A DNA stretch of 64,000 bases, from positions 1 to 64,000 of the forward strand of contig JAFSEP010000018.1 of the NCBI GenBank assembly GCA_017435665.1. The letters run 5' to 3'. The notes beneath the pieces were generated by a model, which was not told where the DNA came from, did no database searches, and worked only from the letters and a program-made list of their open reading frames with translations. This DNA is from Clostridia bacterium (GTDB lineage Bacteria > Bacillota > Clostridia > Oscillospirales > Acutalibacteraceae). This document shows, piece after piece, positions 42,185 to 51,649 of this stretch. Both the position numbers and the translations under genes were made by a program. The first letter of the stretch is position 1. Every line of letters begins with the position of its first letter.

Positions 42185-45100
42185 TTATGCGTCGATGGTT
42201 GAAATGCAGAGTGTTGTTTCTTCAAGAACATCAAGGAGAACTCTTACCGTATCAAGTGCAGTGAAGATGTTCACATTGTTCTCTGTTGCAAGCTTTCTGA
42301 TTTCGTGACCGTCCTTCTTGAGACTCTCTGAGCCTATATCACTTGTGTTAATGATATAAGCAATATGTCCCTGTCTGATGGCATTGGGGATTTCATCACT
42401 TCCGTCGCTTATCTTTGCAAAGGCGTGAGTGCGGATGCCGTTTTCTCTAAGGAATTCGGCAGTACCCTTTGTAGCCTGAATATTGAAGCCAAGATTATAG
42501 AATCTTCTGATAAGGGGAAGAGCCTCCTCCTTGTCCTTGTCTGCGATTGTTACAAATACAGTACCGTAGTTCTGGAGAGTCATACCTGATGCCTGTAAAG
42601 CCTTATAAAGAGCACGGTTGAGCTTATCGTCATAACCGATTGCTTCGCCTGTGGACTTCATTTCAGGTGAAAGGTATGCATCAAGACCTCTTATCTTATT
42701 GAAGGAGAATACAGGCACCTTAACATACCAACGATCCTTTTCCTTGGGATAGATATCGAAGATACCCTGCTCCTTGAGGCTTACACCCATAATAACCTGA
42801 GTTGCGATATCTGCAAGACTGTAACCCGTTGCCTTTGAAAGGAAGGGAACAGTTCTTGATGAACGGGGGTTAACCTCGATGATATATACGTCATCATTCT
42901 TATCAACGATGAACTGAATGTTGTAAAGACCCACAATGCCGATGCCTAAGCCAAGCTTCTTTGCATACTGAAGGATTGTGCCCTTGACCTTGTCTGAGAT
43001 GCTGAAGGGCGGATAAACGCTGATTGAGTCGCCGCTGTGGATACCTGTCTTTTCAACAAGCTCCATAATACCGGGAACGAATACGTTGATACCGTCGCAG
43101 ATTGCGTCAACCTCAACCTCCTTGCCCACGATATACTTGTCAACAAGAACGGGTCTGTCCTCATCGATTTCAACAGCAGTCTTGAGATAGTGGCGAAGCT
43201 GTGTTTCGTTGCTTACTATCTGCATTGCACGTCCGCCGAGAACAAAGCTGGGACGGACAAGAACAGGATATCCGATTTCTGCTGCGGCTGCAACACCGTC
43301 TTCAATCTTTGTAACAGCCTTACCCTTGGGCTGAGGAATATTGAGCTGCTTGAGGATTTTCTCAAATGAGTCTCTGTTTTCAGCTCTTTCAATAGCATCA
43401 CAGTCTGTACCTACAATCTTTACGCCTCTTGCTGCAAGTGGCTCTGCAAGGTTAATAGCTGTCTGACCGCCGAGTGATGCAATAACACCCTCGGGCTTCT
43501 CAATTTCGATGATATTCATAACATCCTCAGTTGTGAGGGGTTCGAAATAGAGCTTATCCGCAGTTGTATAGTCGGTTGAAACTGTTTCGGGGTTATTGTT
43601 TATAATAATTGCTTCATAGCCTGAGTTCTTGATTGTGGTAACAGCGTGAACTGTTGAATAGTCGAATTCGACACCCTGACCGATACGGATGGGGCCTGCA
43701 CCGAGAACCATAAGCTTCTTCTTATCTGAAATTATTGATTCGTTCTTTTCACCGTAGGTTGAGTAGAAATACGGAATATATGCATTTGTGTGGCAGGTGT
43801 CAACCATCTTATAAATGGGGAAGAGATTGTTTGCCTTACGCATATCGAAGATTTCGATTTCCTTCATATCCCAGAGCATTGCGATAAACTTATCGCTGAA
43901 GCCCATTTTCTTTGCCGCCTTGAGAGTTTCGAAGTCACCCTTGTTTGCCTTCACGGTCTTTTCCATATCGGTAATGTTCTTCATAGCCTCAAGGAAGAAG
44001 GCTGTTATCTGTGTAACCTGGTGAAGCTTTTCAACGCTTACTCCTCTTCTGAGAAGCTCTGCTACTGCATAGATATTATCATCTCTGAACTGAGTGAGAT
44101 AATCAAGCATCTCATCCTCGCTCATAGATGTAAACTTGTTCATCCAAAGGTGTGTAACACCGATTTCAAGTGAGCGCACTGACTTGAGCATACATTCTTC
44201 AAGTGTTGCACCGATTCCCATAACCTCACCTGTTGCCTTCATCTGAGTACCCAGCACATTTGTGGCAGAAGCAAACTTATCGAAGGGAAAACGGGGGAAC
44301 TTTGCAACAACATAGTCAAGTCTGGGCTCGAAGGCTGCTGTTGTGTTAGCGATTTCGATTTCGTCAAGAGCCATACCGACAGCAATCTTTGCCGTAACTC
44401 TTGCAATGGGGTAGCCGCTTGCCTTTGAAGCAAGAGCCGATGAACGTGAAACTCTGGGGTTAACCTCAATGAGGAAGTATTCTGAGCTTTCGGGATTGAG
44501 AGCGAACTGAACATTACAGCCACCTTCAATTTTCAGCTCACGGATAATCTTGATAGCACTGTCATTGAGCATCTTCAGGTCGTGGTCATTGAGAGTCATA
44601 ATGGGAGCCACAACAGCTGAGTCACCTGTGTGAACACCGACGGGGTCAATATTTTCCATACCGCAGATTGTGATAGCTTTATCTGTTGAGTCACGCATAA
44701 CCTCAAACTCAATTTCCTTATAGCCCTTAACGCTCTTTTCAATAAGCACCTGATGAACGGGTGAAAGCTTGAAGGCGTTCATACCGATTTCAACAAGCTC
44801 TTCCTCGTTATATGCGAAGCCACCGCCCGTACCGCCGAGGGTGAATGCAGGTCTGAGAACAACGGGATAGCCGATTCTCTTTGCAATATCCTTTGCTTCT
44901 TCAAGTGAATATGAAATCTCTGAGGGAATAACCGGCTCACCGATTGACTGACAGAGCTCCTTAAAAAGCTCTCTGTCCTCAGCTCTTTCGATACTCTCGC
45001 TGCTTGTACCCAGAAGCTCAACCTCACATTCTTCAAGTATGCCCTTCTTTTTAAGCTGCATAGCAAGGTTAAGGCCTGTCTGACCGCCGATACCCGGCAC

Positions 45101-45358
45101 GATTGCATCAGGTCTTTCATATCGGAGTATTTTTGCGATATATTCAAGTGTCAAAGGTTCCATATAAACCTTGTCTGCGATTGCGGTATCGGTCATAATT
45201 GTTGCAGGGTTTGAGTTAACAAGCACAACCTCGTAGCCCTCCTCCTTGAGTGCAAGACAAGCCTGTGTACCCGCATAGTCAAATTCGGCAGCCTGACCGA
45301 TAACAATAGGGCCTGAGCCGATAATAAGTATTTTCTTCAAATCTGTTCTTTTAGCCAT
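42185..45358 (-). CDS. carB: Carbamoyl-phosphate synthase, large subunit
   Basis: Makes carbamoyl phosphate from bicarbonate, ammonia and two ATP for pyrimidines and arginine. 1057 residues with the duplicated ATP-grasp layout: KILIIGSGPIVIGQAAEFDY in the first half, LMVLGAGPIRIGQGVEFDY in the second, and a C-terminal methylglyoxal-synthase-like allosteric domain. The small glutaminase subunit CarA is not in this operon. The start follows AGGAGGTAC. Confidence 0.96.
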   Translation of the reverse strand: MAKRTDLKKILIIGSGPIVIGQAAEFDYAGTQACLALKEEGYEVVLVNSNPATIMTDTAIADKVYMEPLTLEYIAKILRYERPDAIVPGIGGQTGLNLAMQLKKKGILEECEVELLGTSSESIERAEDRELFKELCQSIGEPVIPSEISYSLEEAKDIAKRIGYPVVLRPAFTLGGTGGGFAYNEEELVEIGMNAFKLSPVHQVLIEKSVKGYKEIEFEVMRDSTDKAITICGMENIDPVGVHTGDSAVVAPIMTLNDHDLKMLNDSAIKIIRELKIEGGCNVQFALNPESSEYFLIEVNPRVSRSSALASKASGYPIARVTAKIAVGMALDEIEIANTTAAFEPRLDYVVAKFPRFPFDKFASATNVLGTQMKATGEVMGIGATLEECMLKSVRSLEIGVTHLWMNKFTSMSEDEMLDYLTQFRDDNIYAVAELLRRGVSVEKLHQVTQITAFFLEAMKNITDMEKTVKANKGDFETLKAAKKMGFSDKFIAMLWDMKEIEIFDMRKANNLFPIYKMVDTCHTNAYIPYFYSTYGEKNESIISDKKKLMVLGAGPIRIGQGVEFDYSTVHAVTTIKNSGYEAIIINNNPETVSTDYTTADKLYFEPLTTEDVMNIIEIEKPEGVIASLGGQTAINLAEPLAARGVKIVGTDCDAIERAENRDSFEKILKQLNIPQPKGKAVTKIEDGVAAAAEIGYPVLVRPSFVLGGRAMQIVSNETQLRHYLKTAVEIDEDRPVLVDKYIVGKEVEVDAICDGINVFVPGIMELVEKTGIHSGDSISVYPPFSISDKVKGTILQYAKKLGLGIGIVGLYNIQFIVDKNDDVYIIEVNPRSSRTVPFLSKATGYSLADIATQVIMGVSLKEQGIFDIYPKEKDRWYVKVPVFSFNKIRGLDAYLSPEMKSTGEAIGYDDKLNRALYKALQASGMTLQNYGTVFVTIADKDKEEALPLIRRFYNLGFNIQATKGTAEFLRENGIRTHAFAKISDGSDEIPNAIRQGHIAYIINTSDIGSESLKKDGHEIRKLATENNVNIFTALDTVRVLLDVLEETTLCISTIDA

Positions 45359-45373
45359 TTTTGTACCTCCTGA

Positions 45374-46612
45374 TTAATTCTCTGACCAAACTATTTTTCC
45401 GTTATGAACGGTGAGTAAGCATTTTCCGAAGACCCTGTCACCCTTGAAGGGCGTAGCTCTTCCCATTGAAAGAAAGCTTTCCGGGTCAACTGTATATTCC
45501 TCTTCTAAATTCCACACGCTCCAGCAGTTATCCTGCTTTATACCGAAGCGCCTGCAGGGGTTGATACTCATAACCTCCACCAGCTTTTCAAGGCTTATTA
45601 TACCTTTTTTTACCAGATGTGTATAGAGCACGGGGAAGGCTGTTTCAAGTCCCACAACACCCATAAGACTCTTTTCAAGTCCTCTTGATTTTTCTTCTGC
45701 GCTGTGAGGTGCATGGTCGGTGGCAATCATATCGATTGTGCCGTCCTTCAAGCCCTCAATAAGTGCAAGTCTGTCCTCTTCTCCCCGAATGGGCGGATTC
45801 ATTTTGAAGCGTCCGTCCTCCTGAAGATCATTATCGTTAAGCACAAGGTAGTGGGGCCCTGTTTCACAGGTGATATCCACACCCTCTGCCTTAGCCTTTC
45901 TGATGATGTCAACACTTTCCTTTGTTGATATGTGGCACACGTGATACTTACAGCCTGTTTCCTTCACAAGCTCAATATCTCTTGCAATCTGCGCCCATTC
46001 ACTTTCTGAGCAGATACCTCTGTGACCGTGATTTTCGGCATATTCACCGTCGTGAATATATCCGCCTCTGAGAAGCTCATTGACCTCGCAGTGGGCAACA
46101 ATTATTTTATCAAGCTCCTTTGCCTTGAGCATAGCCTGACGCATCATATCGTCACTTTGGACTCCCCTTCCGTCATCGGAAAAGCCGATAACCTCCGGAG
46201 AAATATCATCCATATCCGAAAGCTCTTCACCCATCTGACCTTTTGTTATTGTGCCGTATGGGAAGACGCTTATAACAGCATCACTGCTGATTTTATCAGT
46301 CTGCAGACGAAGATGCTCTCTGCTGTCCGGTGCAGGATTCAGGTTGGGCATTGAGCAGACTGCCGTATAGCCGCCGTGAGCCGCCGCTTCGGTGCCTGTT
46401 TTTATTGTTTCCTTATATGAAAAACCCGGCTCTCGAAGATGAACGTGAACATCAACAAAACCGGGAAAAACAACACAATTATTAAATTCAAAAGCGTGGT
46501 CAGCAGGAAGCAGAGACAATATGTCCTTATCAGCAGAAACAACAGCATTGATGTTTTTTTGTGAGAAAATGTTTTCTTCAAAAACCGATGCATTTGTTAA
46601 CGTAATCTGCAT
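45374..46612 (-). CDS. pyrC: Dihydroorotase
   Basis: Zinc enzyme that closes carbamoyl aspartate to dihydroorotate. 412 residues of the class I (long) type: FPGFVDVHVHLREPGF near residue 50 holds the HxH metal ligands, then VCHISTKESVD and ATDHAPHSAEEK with the catalytic Asp. First gene of the pyr operon, with GAGGAG before the ATG and a near-consensus promoter 45 bases upstream. Confidence 0.95.
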   Translation of the reverse strand: MQITLTNASVFEENIFSQKNINAVVSADKDILSLLPADHAFEFNNCVVFPGFVDVHVHLREPGFSYKETIKTGTEAAAHGGYTAVCSMPNLNPAPDSREHLRLQTDKISSDAVISVFPYGTITKGQMGEELSDMDDISPEVIGFSDDGRGVQSDDMMRQAMLKAKELDKIIVAHCEVNELLRGGYIHDGEYAENHGHRGICSESEWAQIARDIELVKETGCKYHVCHISTKESVDIIRKAKAEGVDITCETGPHYLVLNDNDLQEDGRFKMNPPIRGEEDRLALIEGLKDGTIDMIATDHAPHSAEEKSRGLEKSLMGVVGLETAFPVLYTHLVKKGIISLEKLVEVMSINPCRRFGIKQDNCWSVWNLEEEYTVDPESFLSMGRATPFKGDRVFGKCLLTVHNGKIVWSEN

Positions 46613-46651
46613 TTCTGTTACTCCTCTTCAAGCATTTATATATTTCAAGAT

Positions 46652-46680
46652 ATTTTATCATAATGAGTATACCTTGTCAA
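46652..46680 (-). promoter_or_regulatory. Promoter of the pyrimidine operon
   Basis: Minus-strand TTGACA (46680-46675) and TAAAAT (46657-46652) with a 17-base spacer. Transcription would start near 46645, leaving a ~30-base leader that has no room for a PyrR attenuator before pyrC. Confidence 0.8.
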
Positions 46681-46776
46681 GGAAATGGAAGCAAAAAATA
46701 CAGTAAATTATGCCACAAAAAACAGACCTCAGTAAGCCTGATTTATGTGTAATTTTATACATTTTTCATAAATTAC

Positions 46777-46803
46777 TTGCATTTATATTTATTATGGTAT
46801 AGA
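46777..46803 (+). promoter_or_regulatory. Candidate promoter of serC-serA
   Basis: Extended −10 TGGTATAGA (46795-46803) with TTGCAT (46777-46782) 15 bases upstream of TATAGA. Spacing is short but the TGn extension can compensate. The same TTATGGTATAGA occurs at 18456-18467. Confidence 0.45.
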
Positions 46804-46840
46804 ATGTTTGTTATCCTATACAAATTGGAGGCAATTTATT

Positions 46841-47923
46841 ATGGCAAGAGTATATAATTTTTCGGCAGGTCCCTCAATGTTACCCGAGTCAGTTCTCAAT
46901 TTAGCAGCAGCAGAAATGCTGGACTATAAGGGCTCAGGTCAGTCAGTTATGGAAATGTCACACCGTTCAAAGGAATATCAGGCAATCATCGATGAGGCTG
47001 AAAGCCTTGTTCGTGAAATCTACAATGTTCCCGACAACTATAAGGTGCTTTTCCTTCACGGCGGTGCTTCAACTCAGTTTGCAGCTATTCCCCTTAACTT
47101 TATGAACGGTTCAGGCAAGGCTGACTATATCGTTTCAGGTCAGTGGGCAAAGAAGGCATATGAGGAAGCTTGTAAGTACGGTGATGCACAGGTTGTTGCA
47201 AACTCAGTTGACAAGACTTATTCATATTTCCCCAAGACAAAGAGAGAAGACTTCAGACCCGATGCAGACTATGTTTACTTCTGCATGAACAACACAATTT
47301 ACGGCACCATCGCAAAGGATATTCCCGACACAGGAGATATCCCCCTTATTGCAGACGTATCATCATGCTTCTTCTCAGAGCCTCTTGATATATCAAAGTT
47401 CGCAGTTGTTTACGGCGGTGCACAGAAGAACGTTGCTCCCGCAGGTCTTGTTATTGCAATCGTTCGTGAGGATATGCTGGGCAAGGCAAGAGACATCACT
47501 CCCACAATGCTCAACTGGCAGGTTCACGCAGACAACGGCTCAATGTATAACACACCTGCCTGCTACATTATCTATATGTGCAAGCTTGTTCTTGAATGGA
47601 TAAAGAAGCTTGGCGGTCTTGAAGCTATGAAGGAGCACAATGAGGCAAAGGCAAAGATTCTTTACGATTACCTTGATTCAAGCAATATGTTCAAGGGCAC
47701 AGTTGTTCCTGAGGACCGTTCACTTATGAATGTTCCCTTCGTAACAGGCGACAAGGAGCTTGATGCTAAGTTTGTAAAGGAAGCTGCAGAGGCAGGCTTC
47801 ATCAACCTCAAGGGTCACAGAACAGTTGGCGGTATGCGTGCTTCAATCTATAACGCTATGCCCATTGAAGGTGTAGAAAAGCTCGTTGCTTTCATGAAGA
47901 AATTTGAAACAGAAAACGCATAA
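46841..47923 (+). CDS. serC: Phosphoserine aminotransferase
   Basis: PLP enzyme that makes 3-phosphoserine from 3-phosphohydroxypyruvate and glutamate. The start at 46841 (MARVYNFSAGPSMLPESVL) follows GGAGG and gives the family's typical N-terminus and 360 residues. The SHRSKEYQAII segment and the PLP-lysine region YGGAQKNVAPAG are present. It is co-transcribed with serA, 12 bases downstream. Serine from this pair can feed GlyA and the purine operon. Confidence 0.95.
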   Translation: MARVYNFSAGPSMLPESVLNLAAAEMLDYKGSGQSVMEMSHRSKEYQAIIDEAESLVREIYNVPDNYKVLFLHGGASTQFAAIPLNFMNGSGKADYIVSGQWAKKAYEEACKYGDAQVVANSVDKTYSYFPKTKREDFRPDADYVYFCMNNTIYGTIAKDIPDTGDIPLIADVSSCFFSEPLDISKFAVVYGGAQKNVAPAGLVIAIVREDMLGKARDITPTMLNWQVHADNGSMYNTPACYIIYMCKLVLEWIKKLGGLEAMKEHNEAKAKILYDYLDSSNMFKGTVVPEDRSLMNVPFVTGDKELDAKFVKEAAEAGFINLKGHRTVGGMRASIYNAMPIEGVEKLVAFMKKFETENA

Positions 47924-47935
47924 GGAGAATTACCG

Positions 47936-49054
47936 ATGTATAACGTTCTCACTTTAAATAAAATCGCACAGGTAGGTCTTGACGTTTTTGACAAGGCAAA
48001 GTACACCTGCGGTGAAATGGAAAATCCCGATGCAATTATGGTCCGTTCGGCTTCAATGCACGAAATGGACTTTGCAGAAAACACATTGGCAATTGCAAGA
48101 GCAGGTGCAGGTGTAAACAACATTCCCTTTGACAAGTGCAGTGAACAGGGCATCGTTGTTTTCAATACACCCGGTGCAAATGCAAATGCAGTTAAGGAGC
48201 TTGTTATCGCTTCACTCTTCCTTTCATCAAGACGTGTTGCAGCAGCATATGACTGGTGCAAGGGTCTCAAGGGCAAGGGTGACGAGGTCGGCAAGCTTGT
48301 TGAAAAAGGCAAGTCTCAGTTTGCAGGTCCCGAAATTCTCGGCAAGACTCTCGGTGTTATCGGTCTTGGTGCAATCGGTATGAAGGTTGCACAGAGCGCT
48401 ATGGCTCTGGGAATGAAGGTTGCGGCATACGATATAGTAAAGCCCGCAGGCTGCAGCGACGATATTCTTTTCTGCACAGACCTTGATGCTGTTTACGAAA
48501 AGGCTGACTATATCACACTTCATCTTCCCCTTCTTGACAGCACAAAGGGTATGATCAATGCAGACTCTATAGCAAAGATGAAGGACGGTGTACGTATTCT
48601 CAACTTTGCAAGAGGTGCTCTTGTTAAGGATACTGACCTTATTGCCGCACTTGAAAGCGGTAAGGTTTCAGCCTATATCACAGACTTCCCCACAGATGCT
48701 GTTATCGGTGTTGAGGGCGTTACTGCTCTCCCCCACCTTGGTGCATCAACACCTGAGTCGGAGGACAACTGTGCAGTTATGGCTGCAGAACAGATTGACC
48801 TTTATCTTTCAACAGGATCAATCAAGAACTCAGTGAATATGCCCAATGTTATTCTTCCCGAAATCAGCGGCACAAGACATTGCATTATCCACACACCCTG
48901 CGACTGCATAGCAGGCAAAATCAAGGAGCTTTGCGGTGCAGACTGCACCACAAGCACAAGAGGAGATTACGCTTACACAGTATTCGATGCAGACAAGGAT
49001 TACAGCGCACAGGTTAAGGAATTCAAGTGCGTTATCAGGGTAAGAGTTATATAA
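47936..49054 (+). CDS. serA: 3-phosphoglycerate dehydrogenase
   Basis: NAD-dependent oxidation of 3-phosphoglycerate, first step of serine synthesis. 372 residues, a short form of the D-2-hydroxyacid dehydrogenase family. The NAD-binding motif LGVIGLGAIGMKVAQ is near residues 138-152 and the catalytic region ALPHLGASTPESEDNCA holds the His/Glu pair. The C-terminus is shorter than in SerA with a complete ACT domain; a compact ACT-like end (HCIIHTPCDCIAGKI) may remain. Ribosome-binding site AAGGAG. Confidence 0.93.
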   Translation: MYNVLTLNKIAQVGLDVFDKAKYTCGEMENPDAIMVRSASMHEMDFAENTLAIARAGAGVNNIPFDKCSEQGIVVFNTPGANANAVKELVIASLFLSSRRVAAAYDWCKGLKGKGDEVGKLVEKGKSQFAGPEILGKTLGVIGLGAIGMKVAQSAMALGMKVAAYDIVKPAGCSDDILFCTDLDAVYEKADYITLHLPLLDSTKGMINADSIAKMKDGVRILNFARGALVKDTDLIAALESGKVSAYITDFPTDAVIGVEGVTALPHLGASTPESEDNCAVMAAEQIDLYLSTGSIKNSVNMPNVILPEISGTRHCIIHTPCDCIAGKIKELCGADCTTSTRGDYAYTVFDADKDYSAQVKEFKCVIRVRVI

Positions 49055-49073
49055 TCAACTCAAAATGTTTTAT

Positions 49074-49104
49074 ACAAGGGATGTTTTTGCATCCCTTGTT
49101 TTTT
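49074..49104 (+). terminator. Terminator of serC-serA
   Basis: Perfect ACAAGGGATG (49074-49083)/CATCCCTTGT (49090-49099) stem with loop TTTTTG and a TTTTT tail. Confidence 0.92.
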
Positions 49105-49126
49105 ACGGCTCTGCAAAATGATAGTG

Positions 49127-49285
49127 TGAAGGGCTTACCGCCCGCGGTCGCGGGCGGTGTGCGGCGGAGCCGCACACCATAGGCGCATCAGCCGAGGCAC
49201 TCCCTGACGGGAGTGCCATCGCCTGATGCGCTTTTCTTTTGTGTCAACAAAAGAAAACGCCGCCGGCTCCGCCGGCGGCGCTTGC
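49127..49285. repeat. GC-rich palindromic repeat block
   Basis: Contains CCGCCCGCGGTCGCGGGCGG (49139-49158), GTGCGGCGGAGCCGCAC, a long hairpin GGCGCATCAG...CTGATGCGC enclosing GCACTCCCTGACGGGAGTGC (49182-49231), and AAACGCCGCCGGCTCCGCCGGCGGCG (described by its arms CGCCGCCGG/CCGGCGGCG). The first two units are the reverse complement of units at 24466-24503. No gene. Confidence 0.75.
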
Positions 49286-49292
49286 AGCACCA

Positions 49293-49832
49293 TCAATAAT
49301 TCTTAGCTCTTCTTTCGAAGTAAGCCTGGGGATGAGCACATACGGGGCAAATCTCGGGAGCCTTCTTGCCAACGTGGATGTGACCGCAGTTGCGGCAAAC
49401 CCATACAACCTCGTCTGTATCCTCAAATACCATACCGTCCTTGAGAGAAGCGAGAAGTGTGTTGTATCTTTCCTCGTGCTCCTTTTCAATGTCAGCTACC
49501 ATTGCGAAAAGAGTAGCAAGTCTGTCGAAGCCTTCTTCCTTTGCAACCTCTGCGAACTCCTTGTACATCTCTGTCCATTCGTATTTTTCACCGCTTGCTG
49601 CATCGGCAAGGTTTGTCATTGTGTCGGGTATTGCACCGCCGTGAAGCTCCTTGAACCAGATCTTTGCGTGTTCCTTTTCGTTGTTTGCTGTTTCCTCAAA
49701 GATAGCGGCAATCTGCTGATAGCCTTCCTTCTTTGCTTTTGAAGCATAGTATGTGTACTTGTTTCTTGCCTGTGACTCACCGGCAAATGCAGCCATTAAG
49801 TTGGCCTCTGTTCTGCTTCCTTTGAATTCCAT
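49293..49832 (-). CDS. rbr: Rubrerythrin
   Basis: Non-heme diiron protein that reduces hydrogen peroxide in anaerobes. 179 residues: a ferritin-like four-helix domain with metal-ligand motifs ([32 protein letters not shown]) and a C-terminal rubredoxin domain with CRNCG and CPVCA cysteine pairs. GGAGGA precedes the ATG. It is separated from the next upstream gene by 18 bases, so it may be co-transcribed with the trmN6 pair. Confidence 0.95.
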   Translation of the reverse strand: MEFKGSRTEANLMAAFAGESQARNKYTYYASKAKKEGYQQIAAIFEETANNEKEHAKIWFKELHGGAIPDTMTNLADAASGEKYEWTEMYKEFAEVAKEEGFDRLATLFAMVADIEKEHEERYNTLLASLKDGMVFEDTDEVVWVCRNCGHIHVGKKAPEICPVCAHPQAYFERRAKNY

Positions 49833-49850
49833 TTTAGTTTCCTCCTTAAA

Positions 49851-50462
49851 TTAATTGTTTGCGCTGAAAAATACCTCTTTGTTTTTTCTGATGTATGCGG
49901 CAGCCTTCAGCTTGAATTCTCTTTCATTATACACTTCTGATGCGTTTTCATCAAGTGTTTTTATAAATTTGTAATCAATTGAGGCGTTTTCGTTTTCTTC
50001 ATCAAACATTGGTTGAAGCTTTTTCGCTATTTCTGCAAGCTCACCCTCACCTATCGCCCTGAGCGCATCTGCCAGAACAGGCGAAAGAGGCTCTCCGTTA
50101 GCACGGTAAAAGCCGCTTAGCACTCCACCCTCAAAATAGAAGATATTCAAGGCATACACATATCGGGCAGGCTCAGGAAGATAAGTGAAAGCCTCATTCA
50201 TATCATCAGCCTTCTGAAGCTTCAGCTGATAGTAAAGAGCCACACCGTCAAGAAGATATTCGTCCTCTGCCTTGTCGAAGGCTTCCTCCGTCATATTCTC
50301 AAAATCGTTTCGCAGCTCATGAAGCTTTTTCAGCTTGCTCTGTCTGCCCTCCATAAGCTTATTATGCCCTGCTGAGACCTTGTTTAACGCAAAAAGCACA
50401 ATTATCAGCAAAGCAAACAAAACGATTGTAACATACCAATTCTGACTTAACCATTCAAGCAT
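49851..50462 (-). CDS. N-terminally anchored protein, possibly DUF4375-like
   Basis: 203 residues: one N-terminal membrane helix (WYVTIVLFALLIIVLFAL, ~8-25), then a charged helical cytoplasmic domain. EPARYVYALNIFYFEGGVLSGFYRANGE faintly recalls the DUF4375/DMP19 pattern, which is a weak match. It overlaps the end of the methyltransferase gene by 8 bases, so translation is coupled. No catalytic motif is visible and no function is assigned. Confidence 0.7.
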   Translation of the reverse strand: MLEWLSQNWYVTIVLFALLIIVLFALNKVSAGHNKLMEGRQSKLKKLHELRNDFENMTEEAFDKAEDEYLLDGVALYYQLKLQKADDMNEAFTYLPEPARYVYALNIFYFEGGVLSGFYRANGEPLSPVLADALRAIGEGELAEIAKKLQPMFDEENENASIDYKFIKTLDENASEVYNEREFKLKAAAYIRKNKEVFFSANN

Positions 50463-51207
50463 TTTTCTCTCCCTCTCTGTAATCCCCGAAAATTCTCAGC
50501 ATTTCCTCACTGTCGCTTCCGTCGGGATTCTTTATATATAATTCCTTTTCAACCGTAAGATGAGGCTTTGAGCCGTTCTTGCCCTCAACCAGCACAAGCC
50601 AGGGAGCCTTGCCGACGGTCTGTGAAACGAACCTGACTCTTTTAGGCTCAATTCCTCCGTTACGCATAGACGTCATTATATCGCAAAGCCTTTCGGGTCT
50701 GTGACACAGGCACAGCTTACCGCCGAAGCGCAGAAGCCTCTTTGCGCTCTCAACAAGATCATCAAGATTACACATCGTTTCGTGACGGGCAATTTTTTCT
50801 GCATCGCTTATACTTTCTATGCCCGTTCCCACCGGCTTATACGGTGGGTTCATCGTAACCACGTCGAGCTTACCGAATTCAATCACACCCTTCAGCTCAC
50901 GCAGGTCTGCATTGTATACATCAAAGCCTTCGGTGATACCGTTTATCTCAAGGCTTTTTTTCAGCTGGCTGCAGGCCTTAGGCTGAATATCAACGGCGCT
51001 GATATGCTTCGCCTTACCGCCTTTATGCCAGAGAAGCGGAATTATTCCGCAGCCTGTTCCCAGATCGCATACCCTGTCACCCTTATGTATATCGGCAAAA
51101 TCGGCAAGCAAAATCGCATCCGTTCCGAAGGGATGAGAATCGCTGACCACAATTTTCATATTTTTACCCAAAGGCTCAAGCCTTTCGTCATCAAGAAGAA
51201 CTGACAT
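50455..51207 (-). CDS. tRNA1(Val) adenine-N6 methyltransferase-like protein
   Basis: SAM-dependent methyltransferase of the TrmN6/YfiC family, predicted to methylate A37 of a tRNA. 250 residues; SAM-binding VCDLGTGCGIIPLL (near residue 46) and the N6-adenine catalytic motif NPPYKP are intact. AGGAGAA precedes the ATG. First gene of a short operon with the anchored protein and perhaps rubrerythrin. Exact target not shown by sequence. Confidence 0.88.
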   Translation of the reverse strand: MSVLLDDERLEPLGKNMKIVVSDSHPFGTDAILLADFADIHKGDRVCDLGTGCGIIPLLWHKGGKAKHISAVDIQPKACSQLKKSLEINGITEGFDVYNADLRELKGVIEFGKLDVVTMNPPYKPVGTGIESISDAEKIARHETMCNLDDLVESAKRLLRFGGKLCLCHRPERLCDIMTSMRNGGIEPKRVRFVSQTVGKAPWLVLVEGKNGSKPHLTVEKELYIKNPDGSDSEEMLRIFGDYREGEKNA

Positions 51208-51271
51208 AATTTTCTCCTGTTTGTTTTAATAAATTACGGCTATTATATCACATATTCATTTTAAAGTAAAG

Positions 51272-51300
51272 AAAAAGAGACCGTTCCTGAGAACGGTCTC
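51272..51300 (-). terminator. Terminator of the ferredoxin gene
   Basis: GAGACCGTTC (51277-51286)/GAACGGTCTC (51291-51300) with loop CTGA. On the minus strand the stem is followed by TTTTTC. Confidence 0.9.
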
Positions 51301-51318
51301 CATATCCTTTGTTTTACA

Positions 51319-51489
51319 TTAGCCTGCTACAGGTGCACCAACGGGGCAAGAATCTGCACATGCGCCGCAATCGATACATGTATCAGCATCAATAACGTAC
51401 TTGCCGTCGCCTTCGCTGATAGCCTCTACGGGACAGTCTGCTGCACAAACGCCGCAAGCGATGCAATCATCATTAATAACGTATGCCAT
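51319..51489 (-). CDS. 2[4Fe-4S] ferredoxin
   Basis: Small cytoplasmic electron carrier of clostridial type. 56 residues translated directly: two cluster motifs, CIACGVCAADCP (residues 9-20) and CIDCGACADSCP (38-49), each C-x2-C-x2-C-x3-C-P, with the pseudo-symmetric sequence of this family. Ribosome-binding site AAAGGAGG lies 7 bases before the ATG. It is a single gene with its own terminator. Likely partners (hydrogenase, pyruvate:ferredoxin oxidoreductase) are not in the window. Confidence 0.97.
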   Translation of the reverse strand: MAYVINDDCIACGVCAADCPVEAISEGDGKYVIDADTCIDCGACADSCPVGAPVAG

Positions 51490-51649
51490 GTTATGAACCT
51501 CCTTTAGTTCTTTTTCTTAATTGTATCATATATCTAAAAAATTTCAATACCTAAATTGAGGATATTTTACAATTTTTTTGCTTTTTCAGGTTGAAGCCGG
51601 AAAAATCTGTCTTCAGTTGTGTTGCATTGTGTTTGGTTTTAAGACAGCA

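Noticed and set aside
46681-46840. Search for a riboswitch or T-box in the serC leader
   Set aside because: The gap is AT-rich with no conserved motif; only a promoter is supported.
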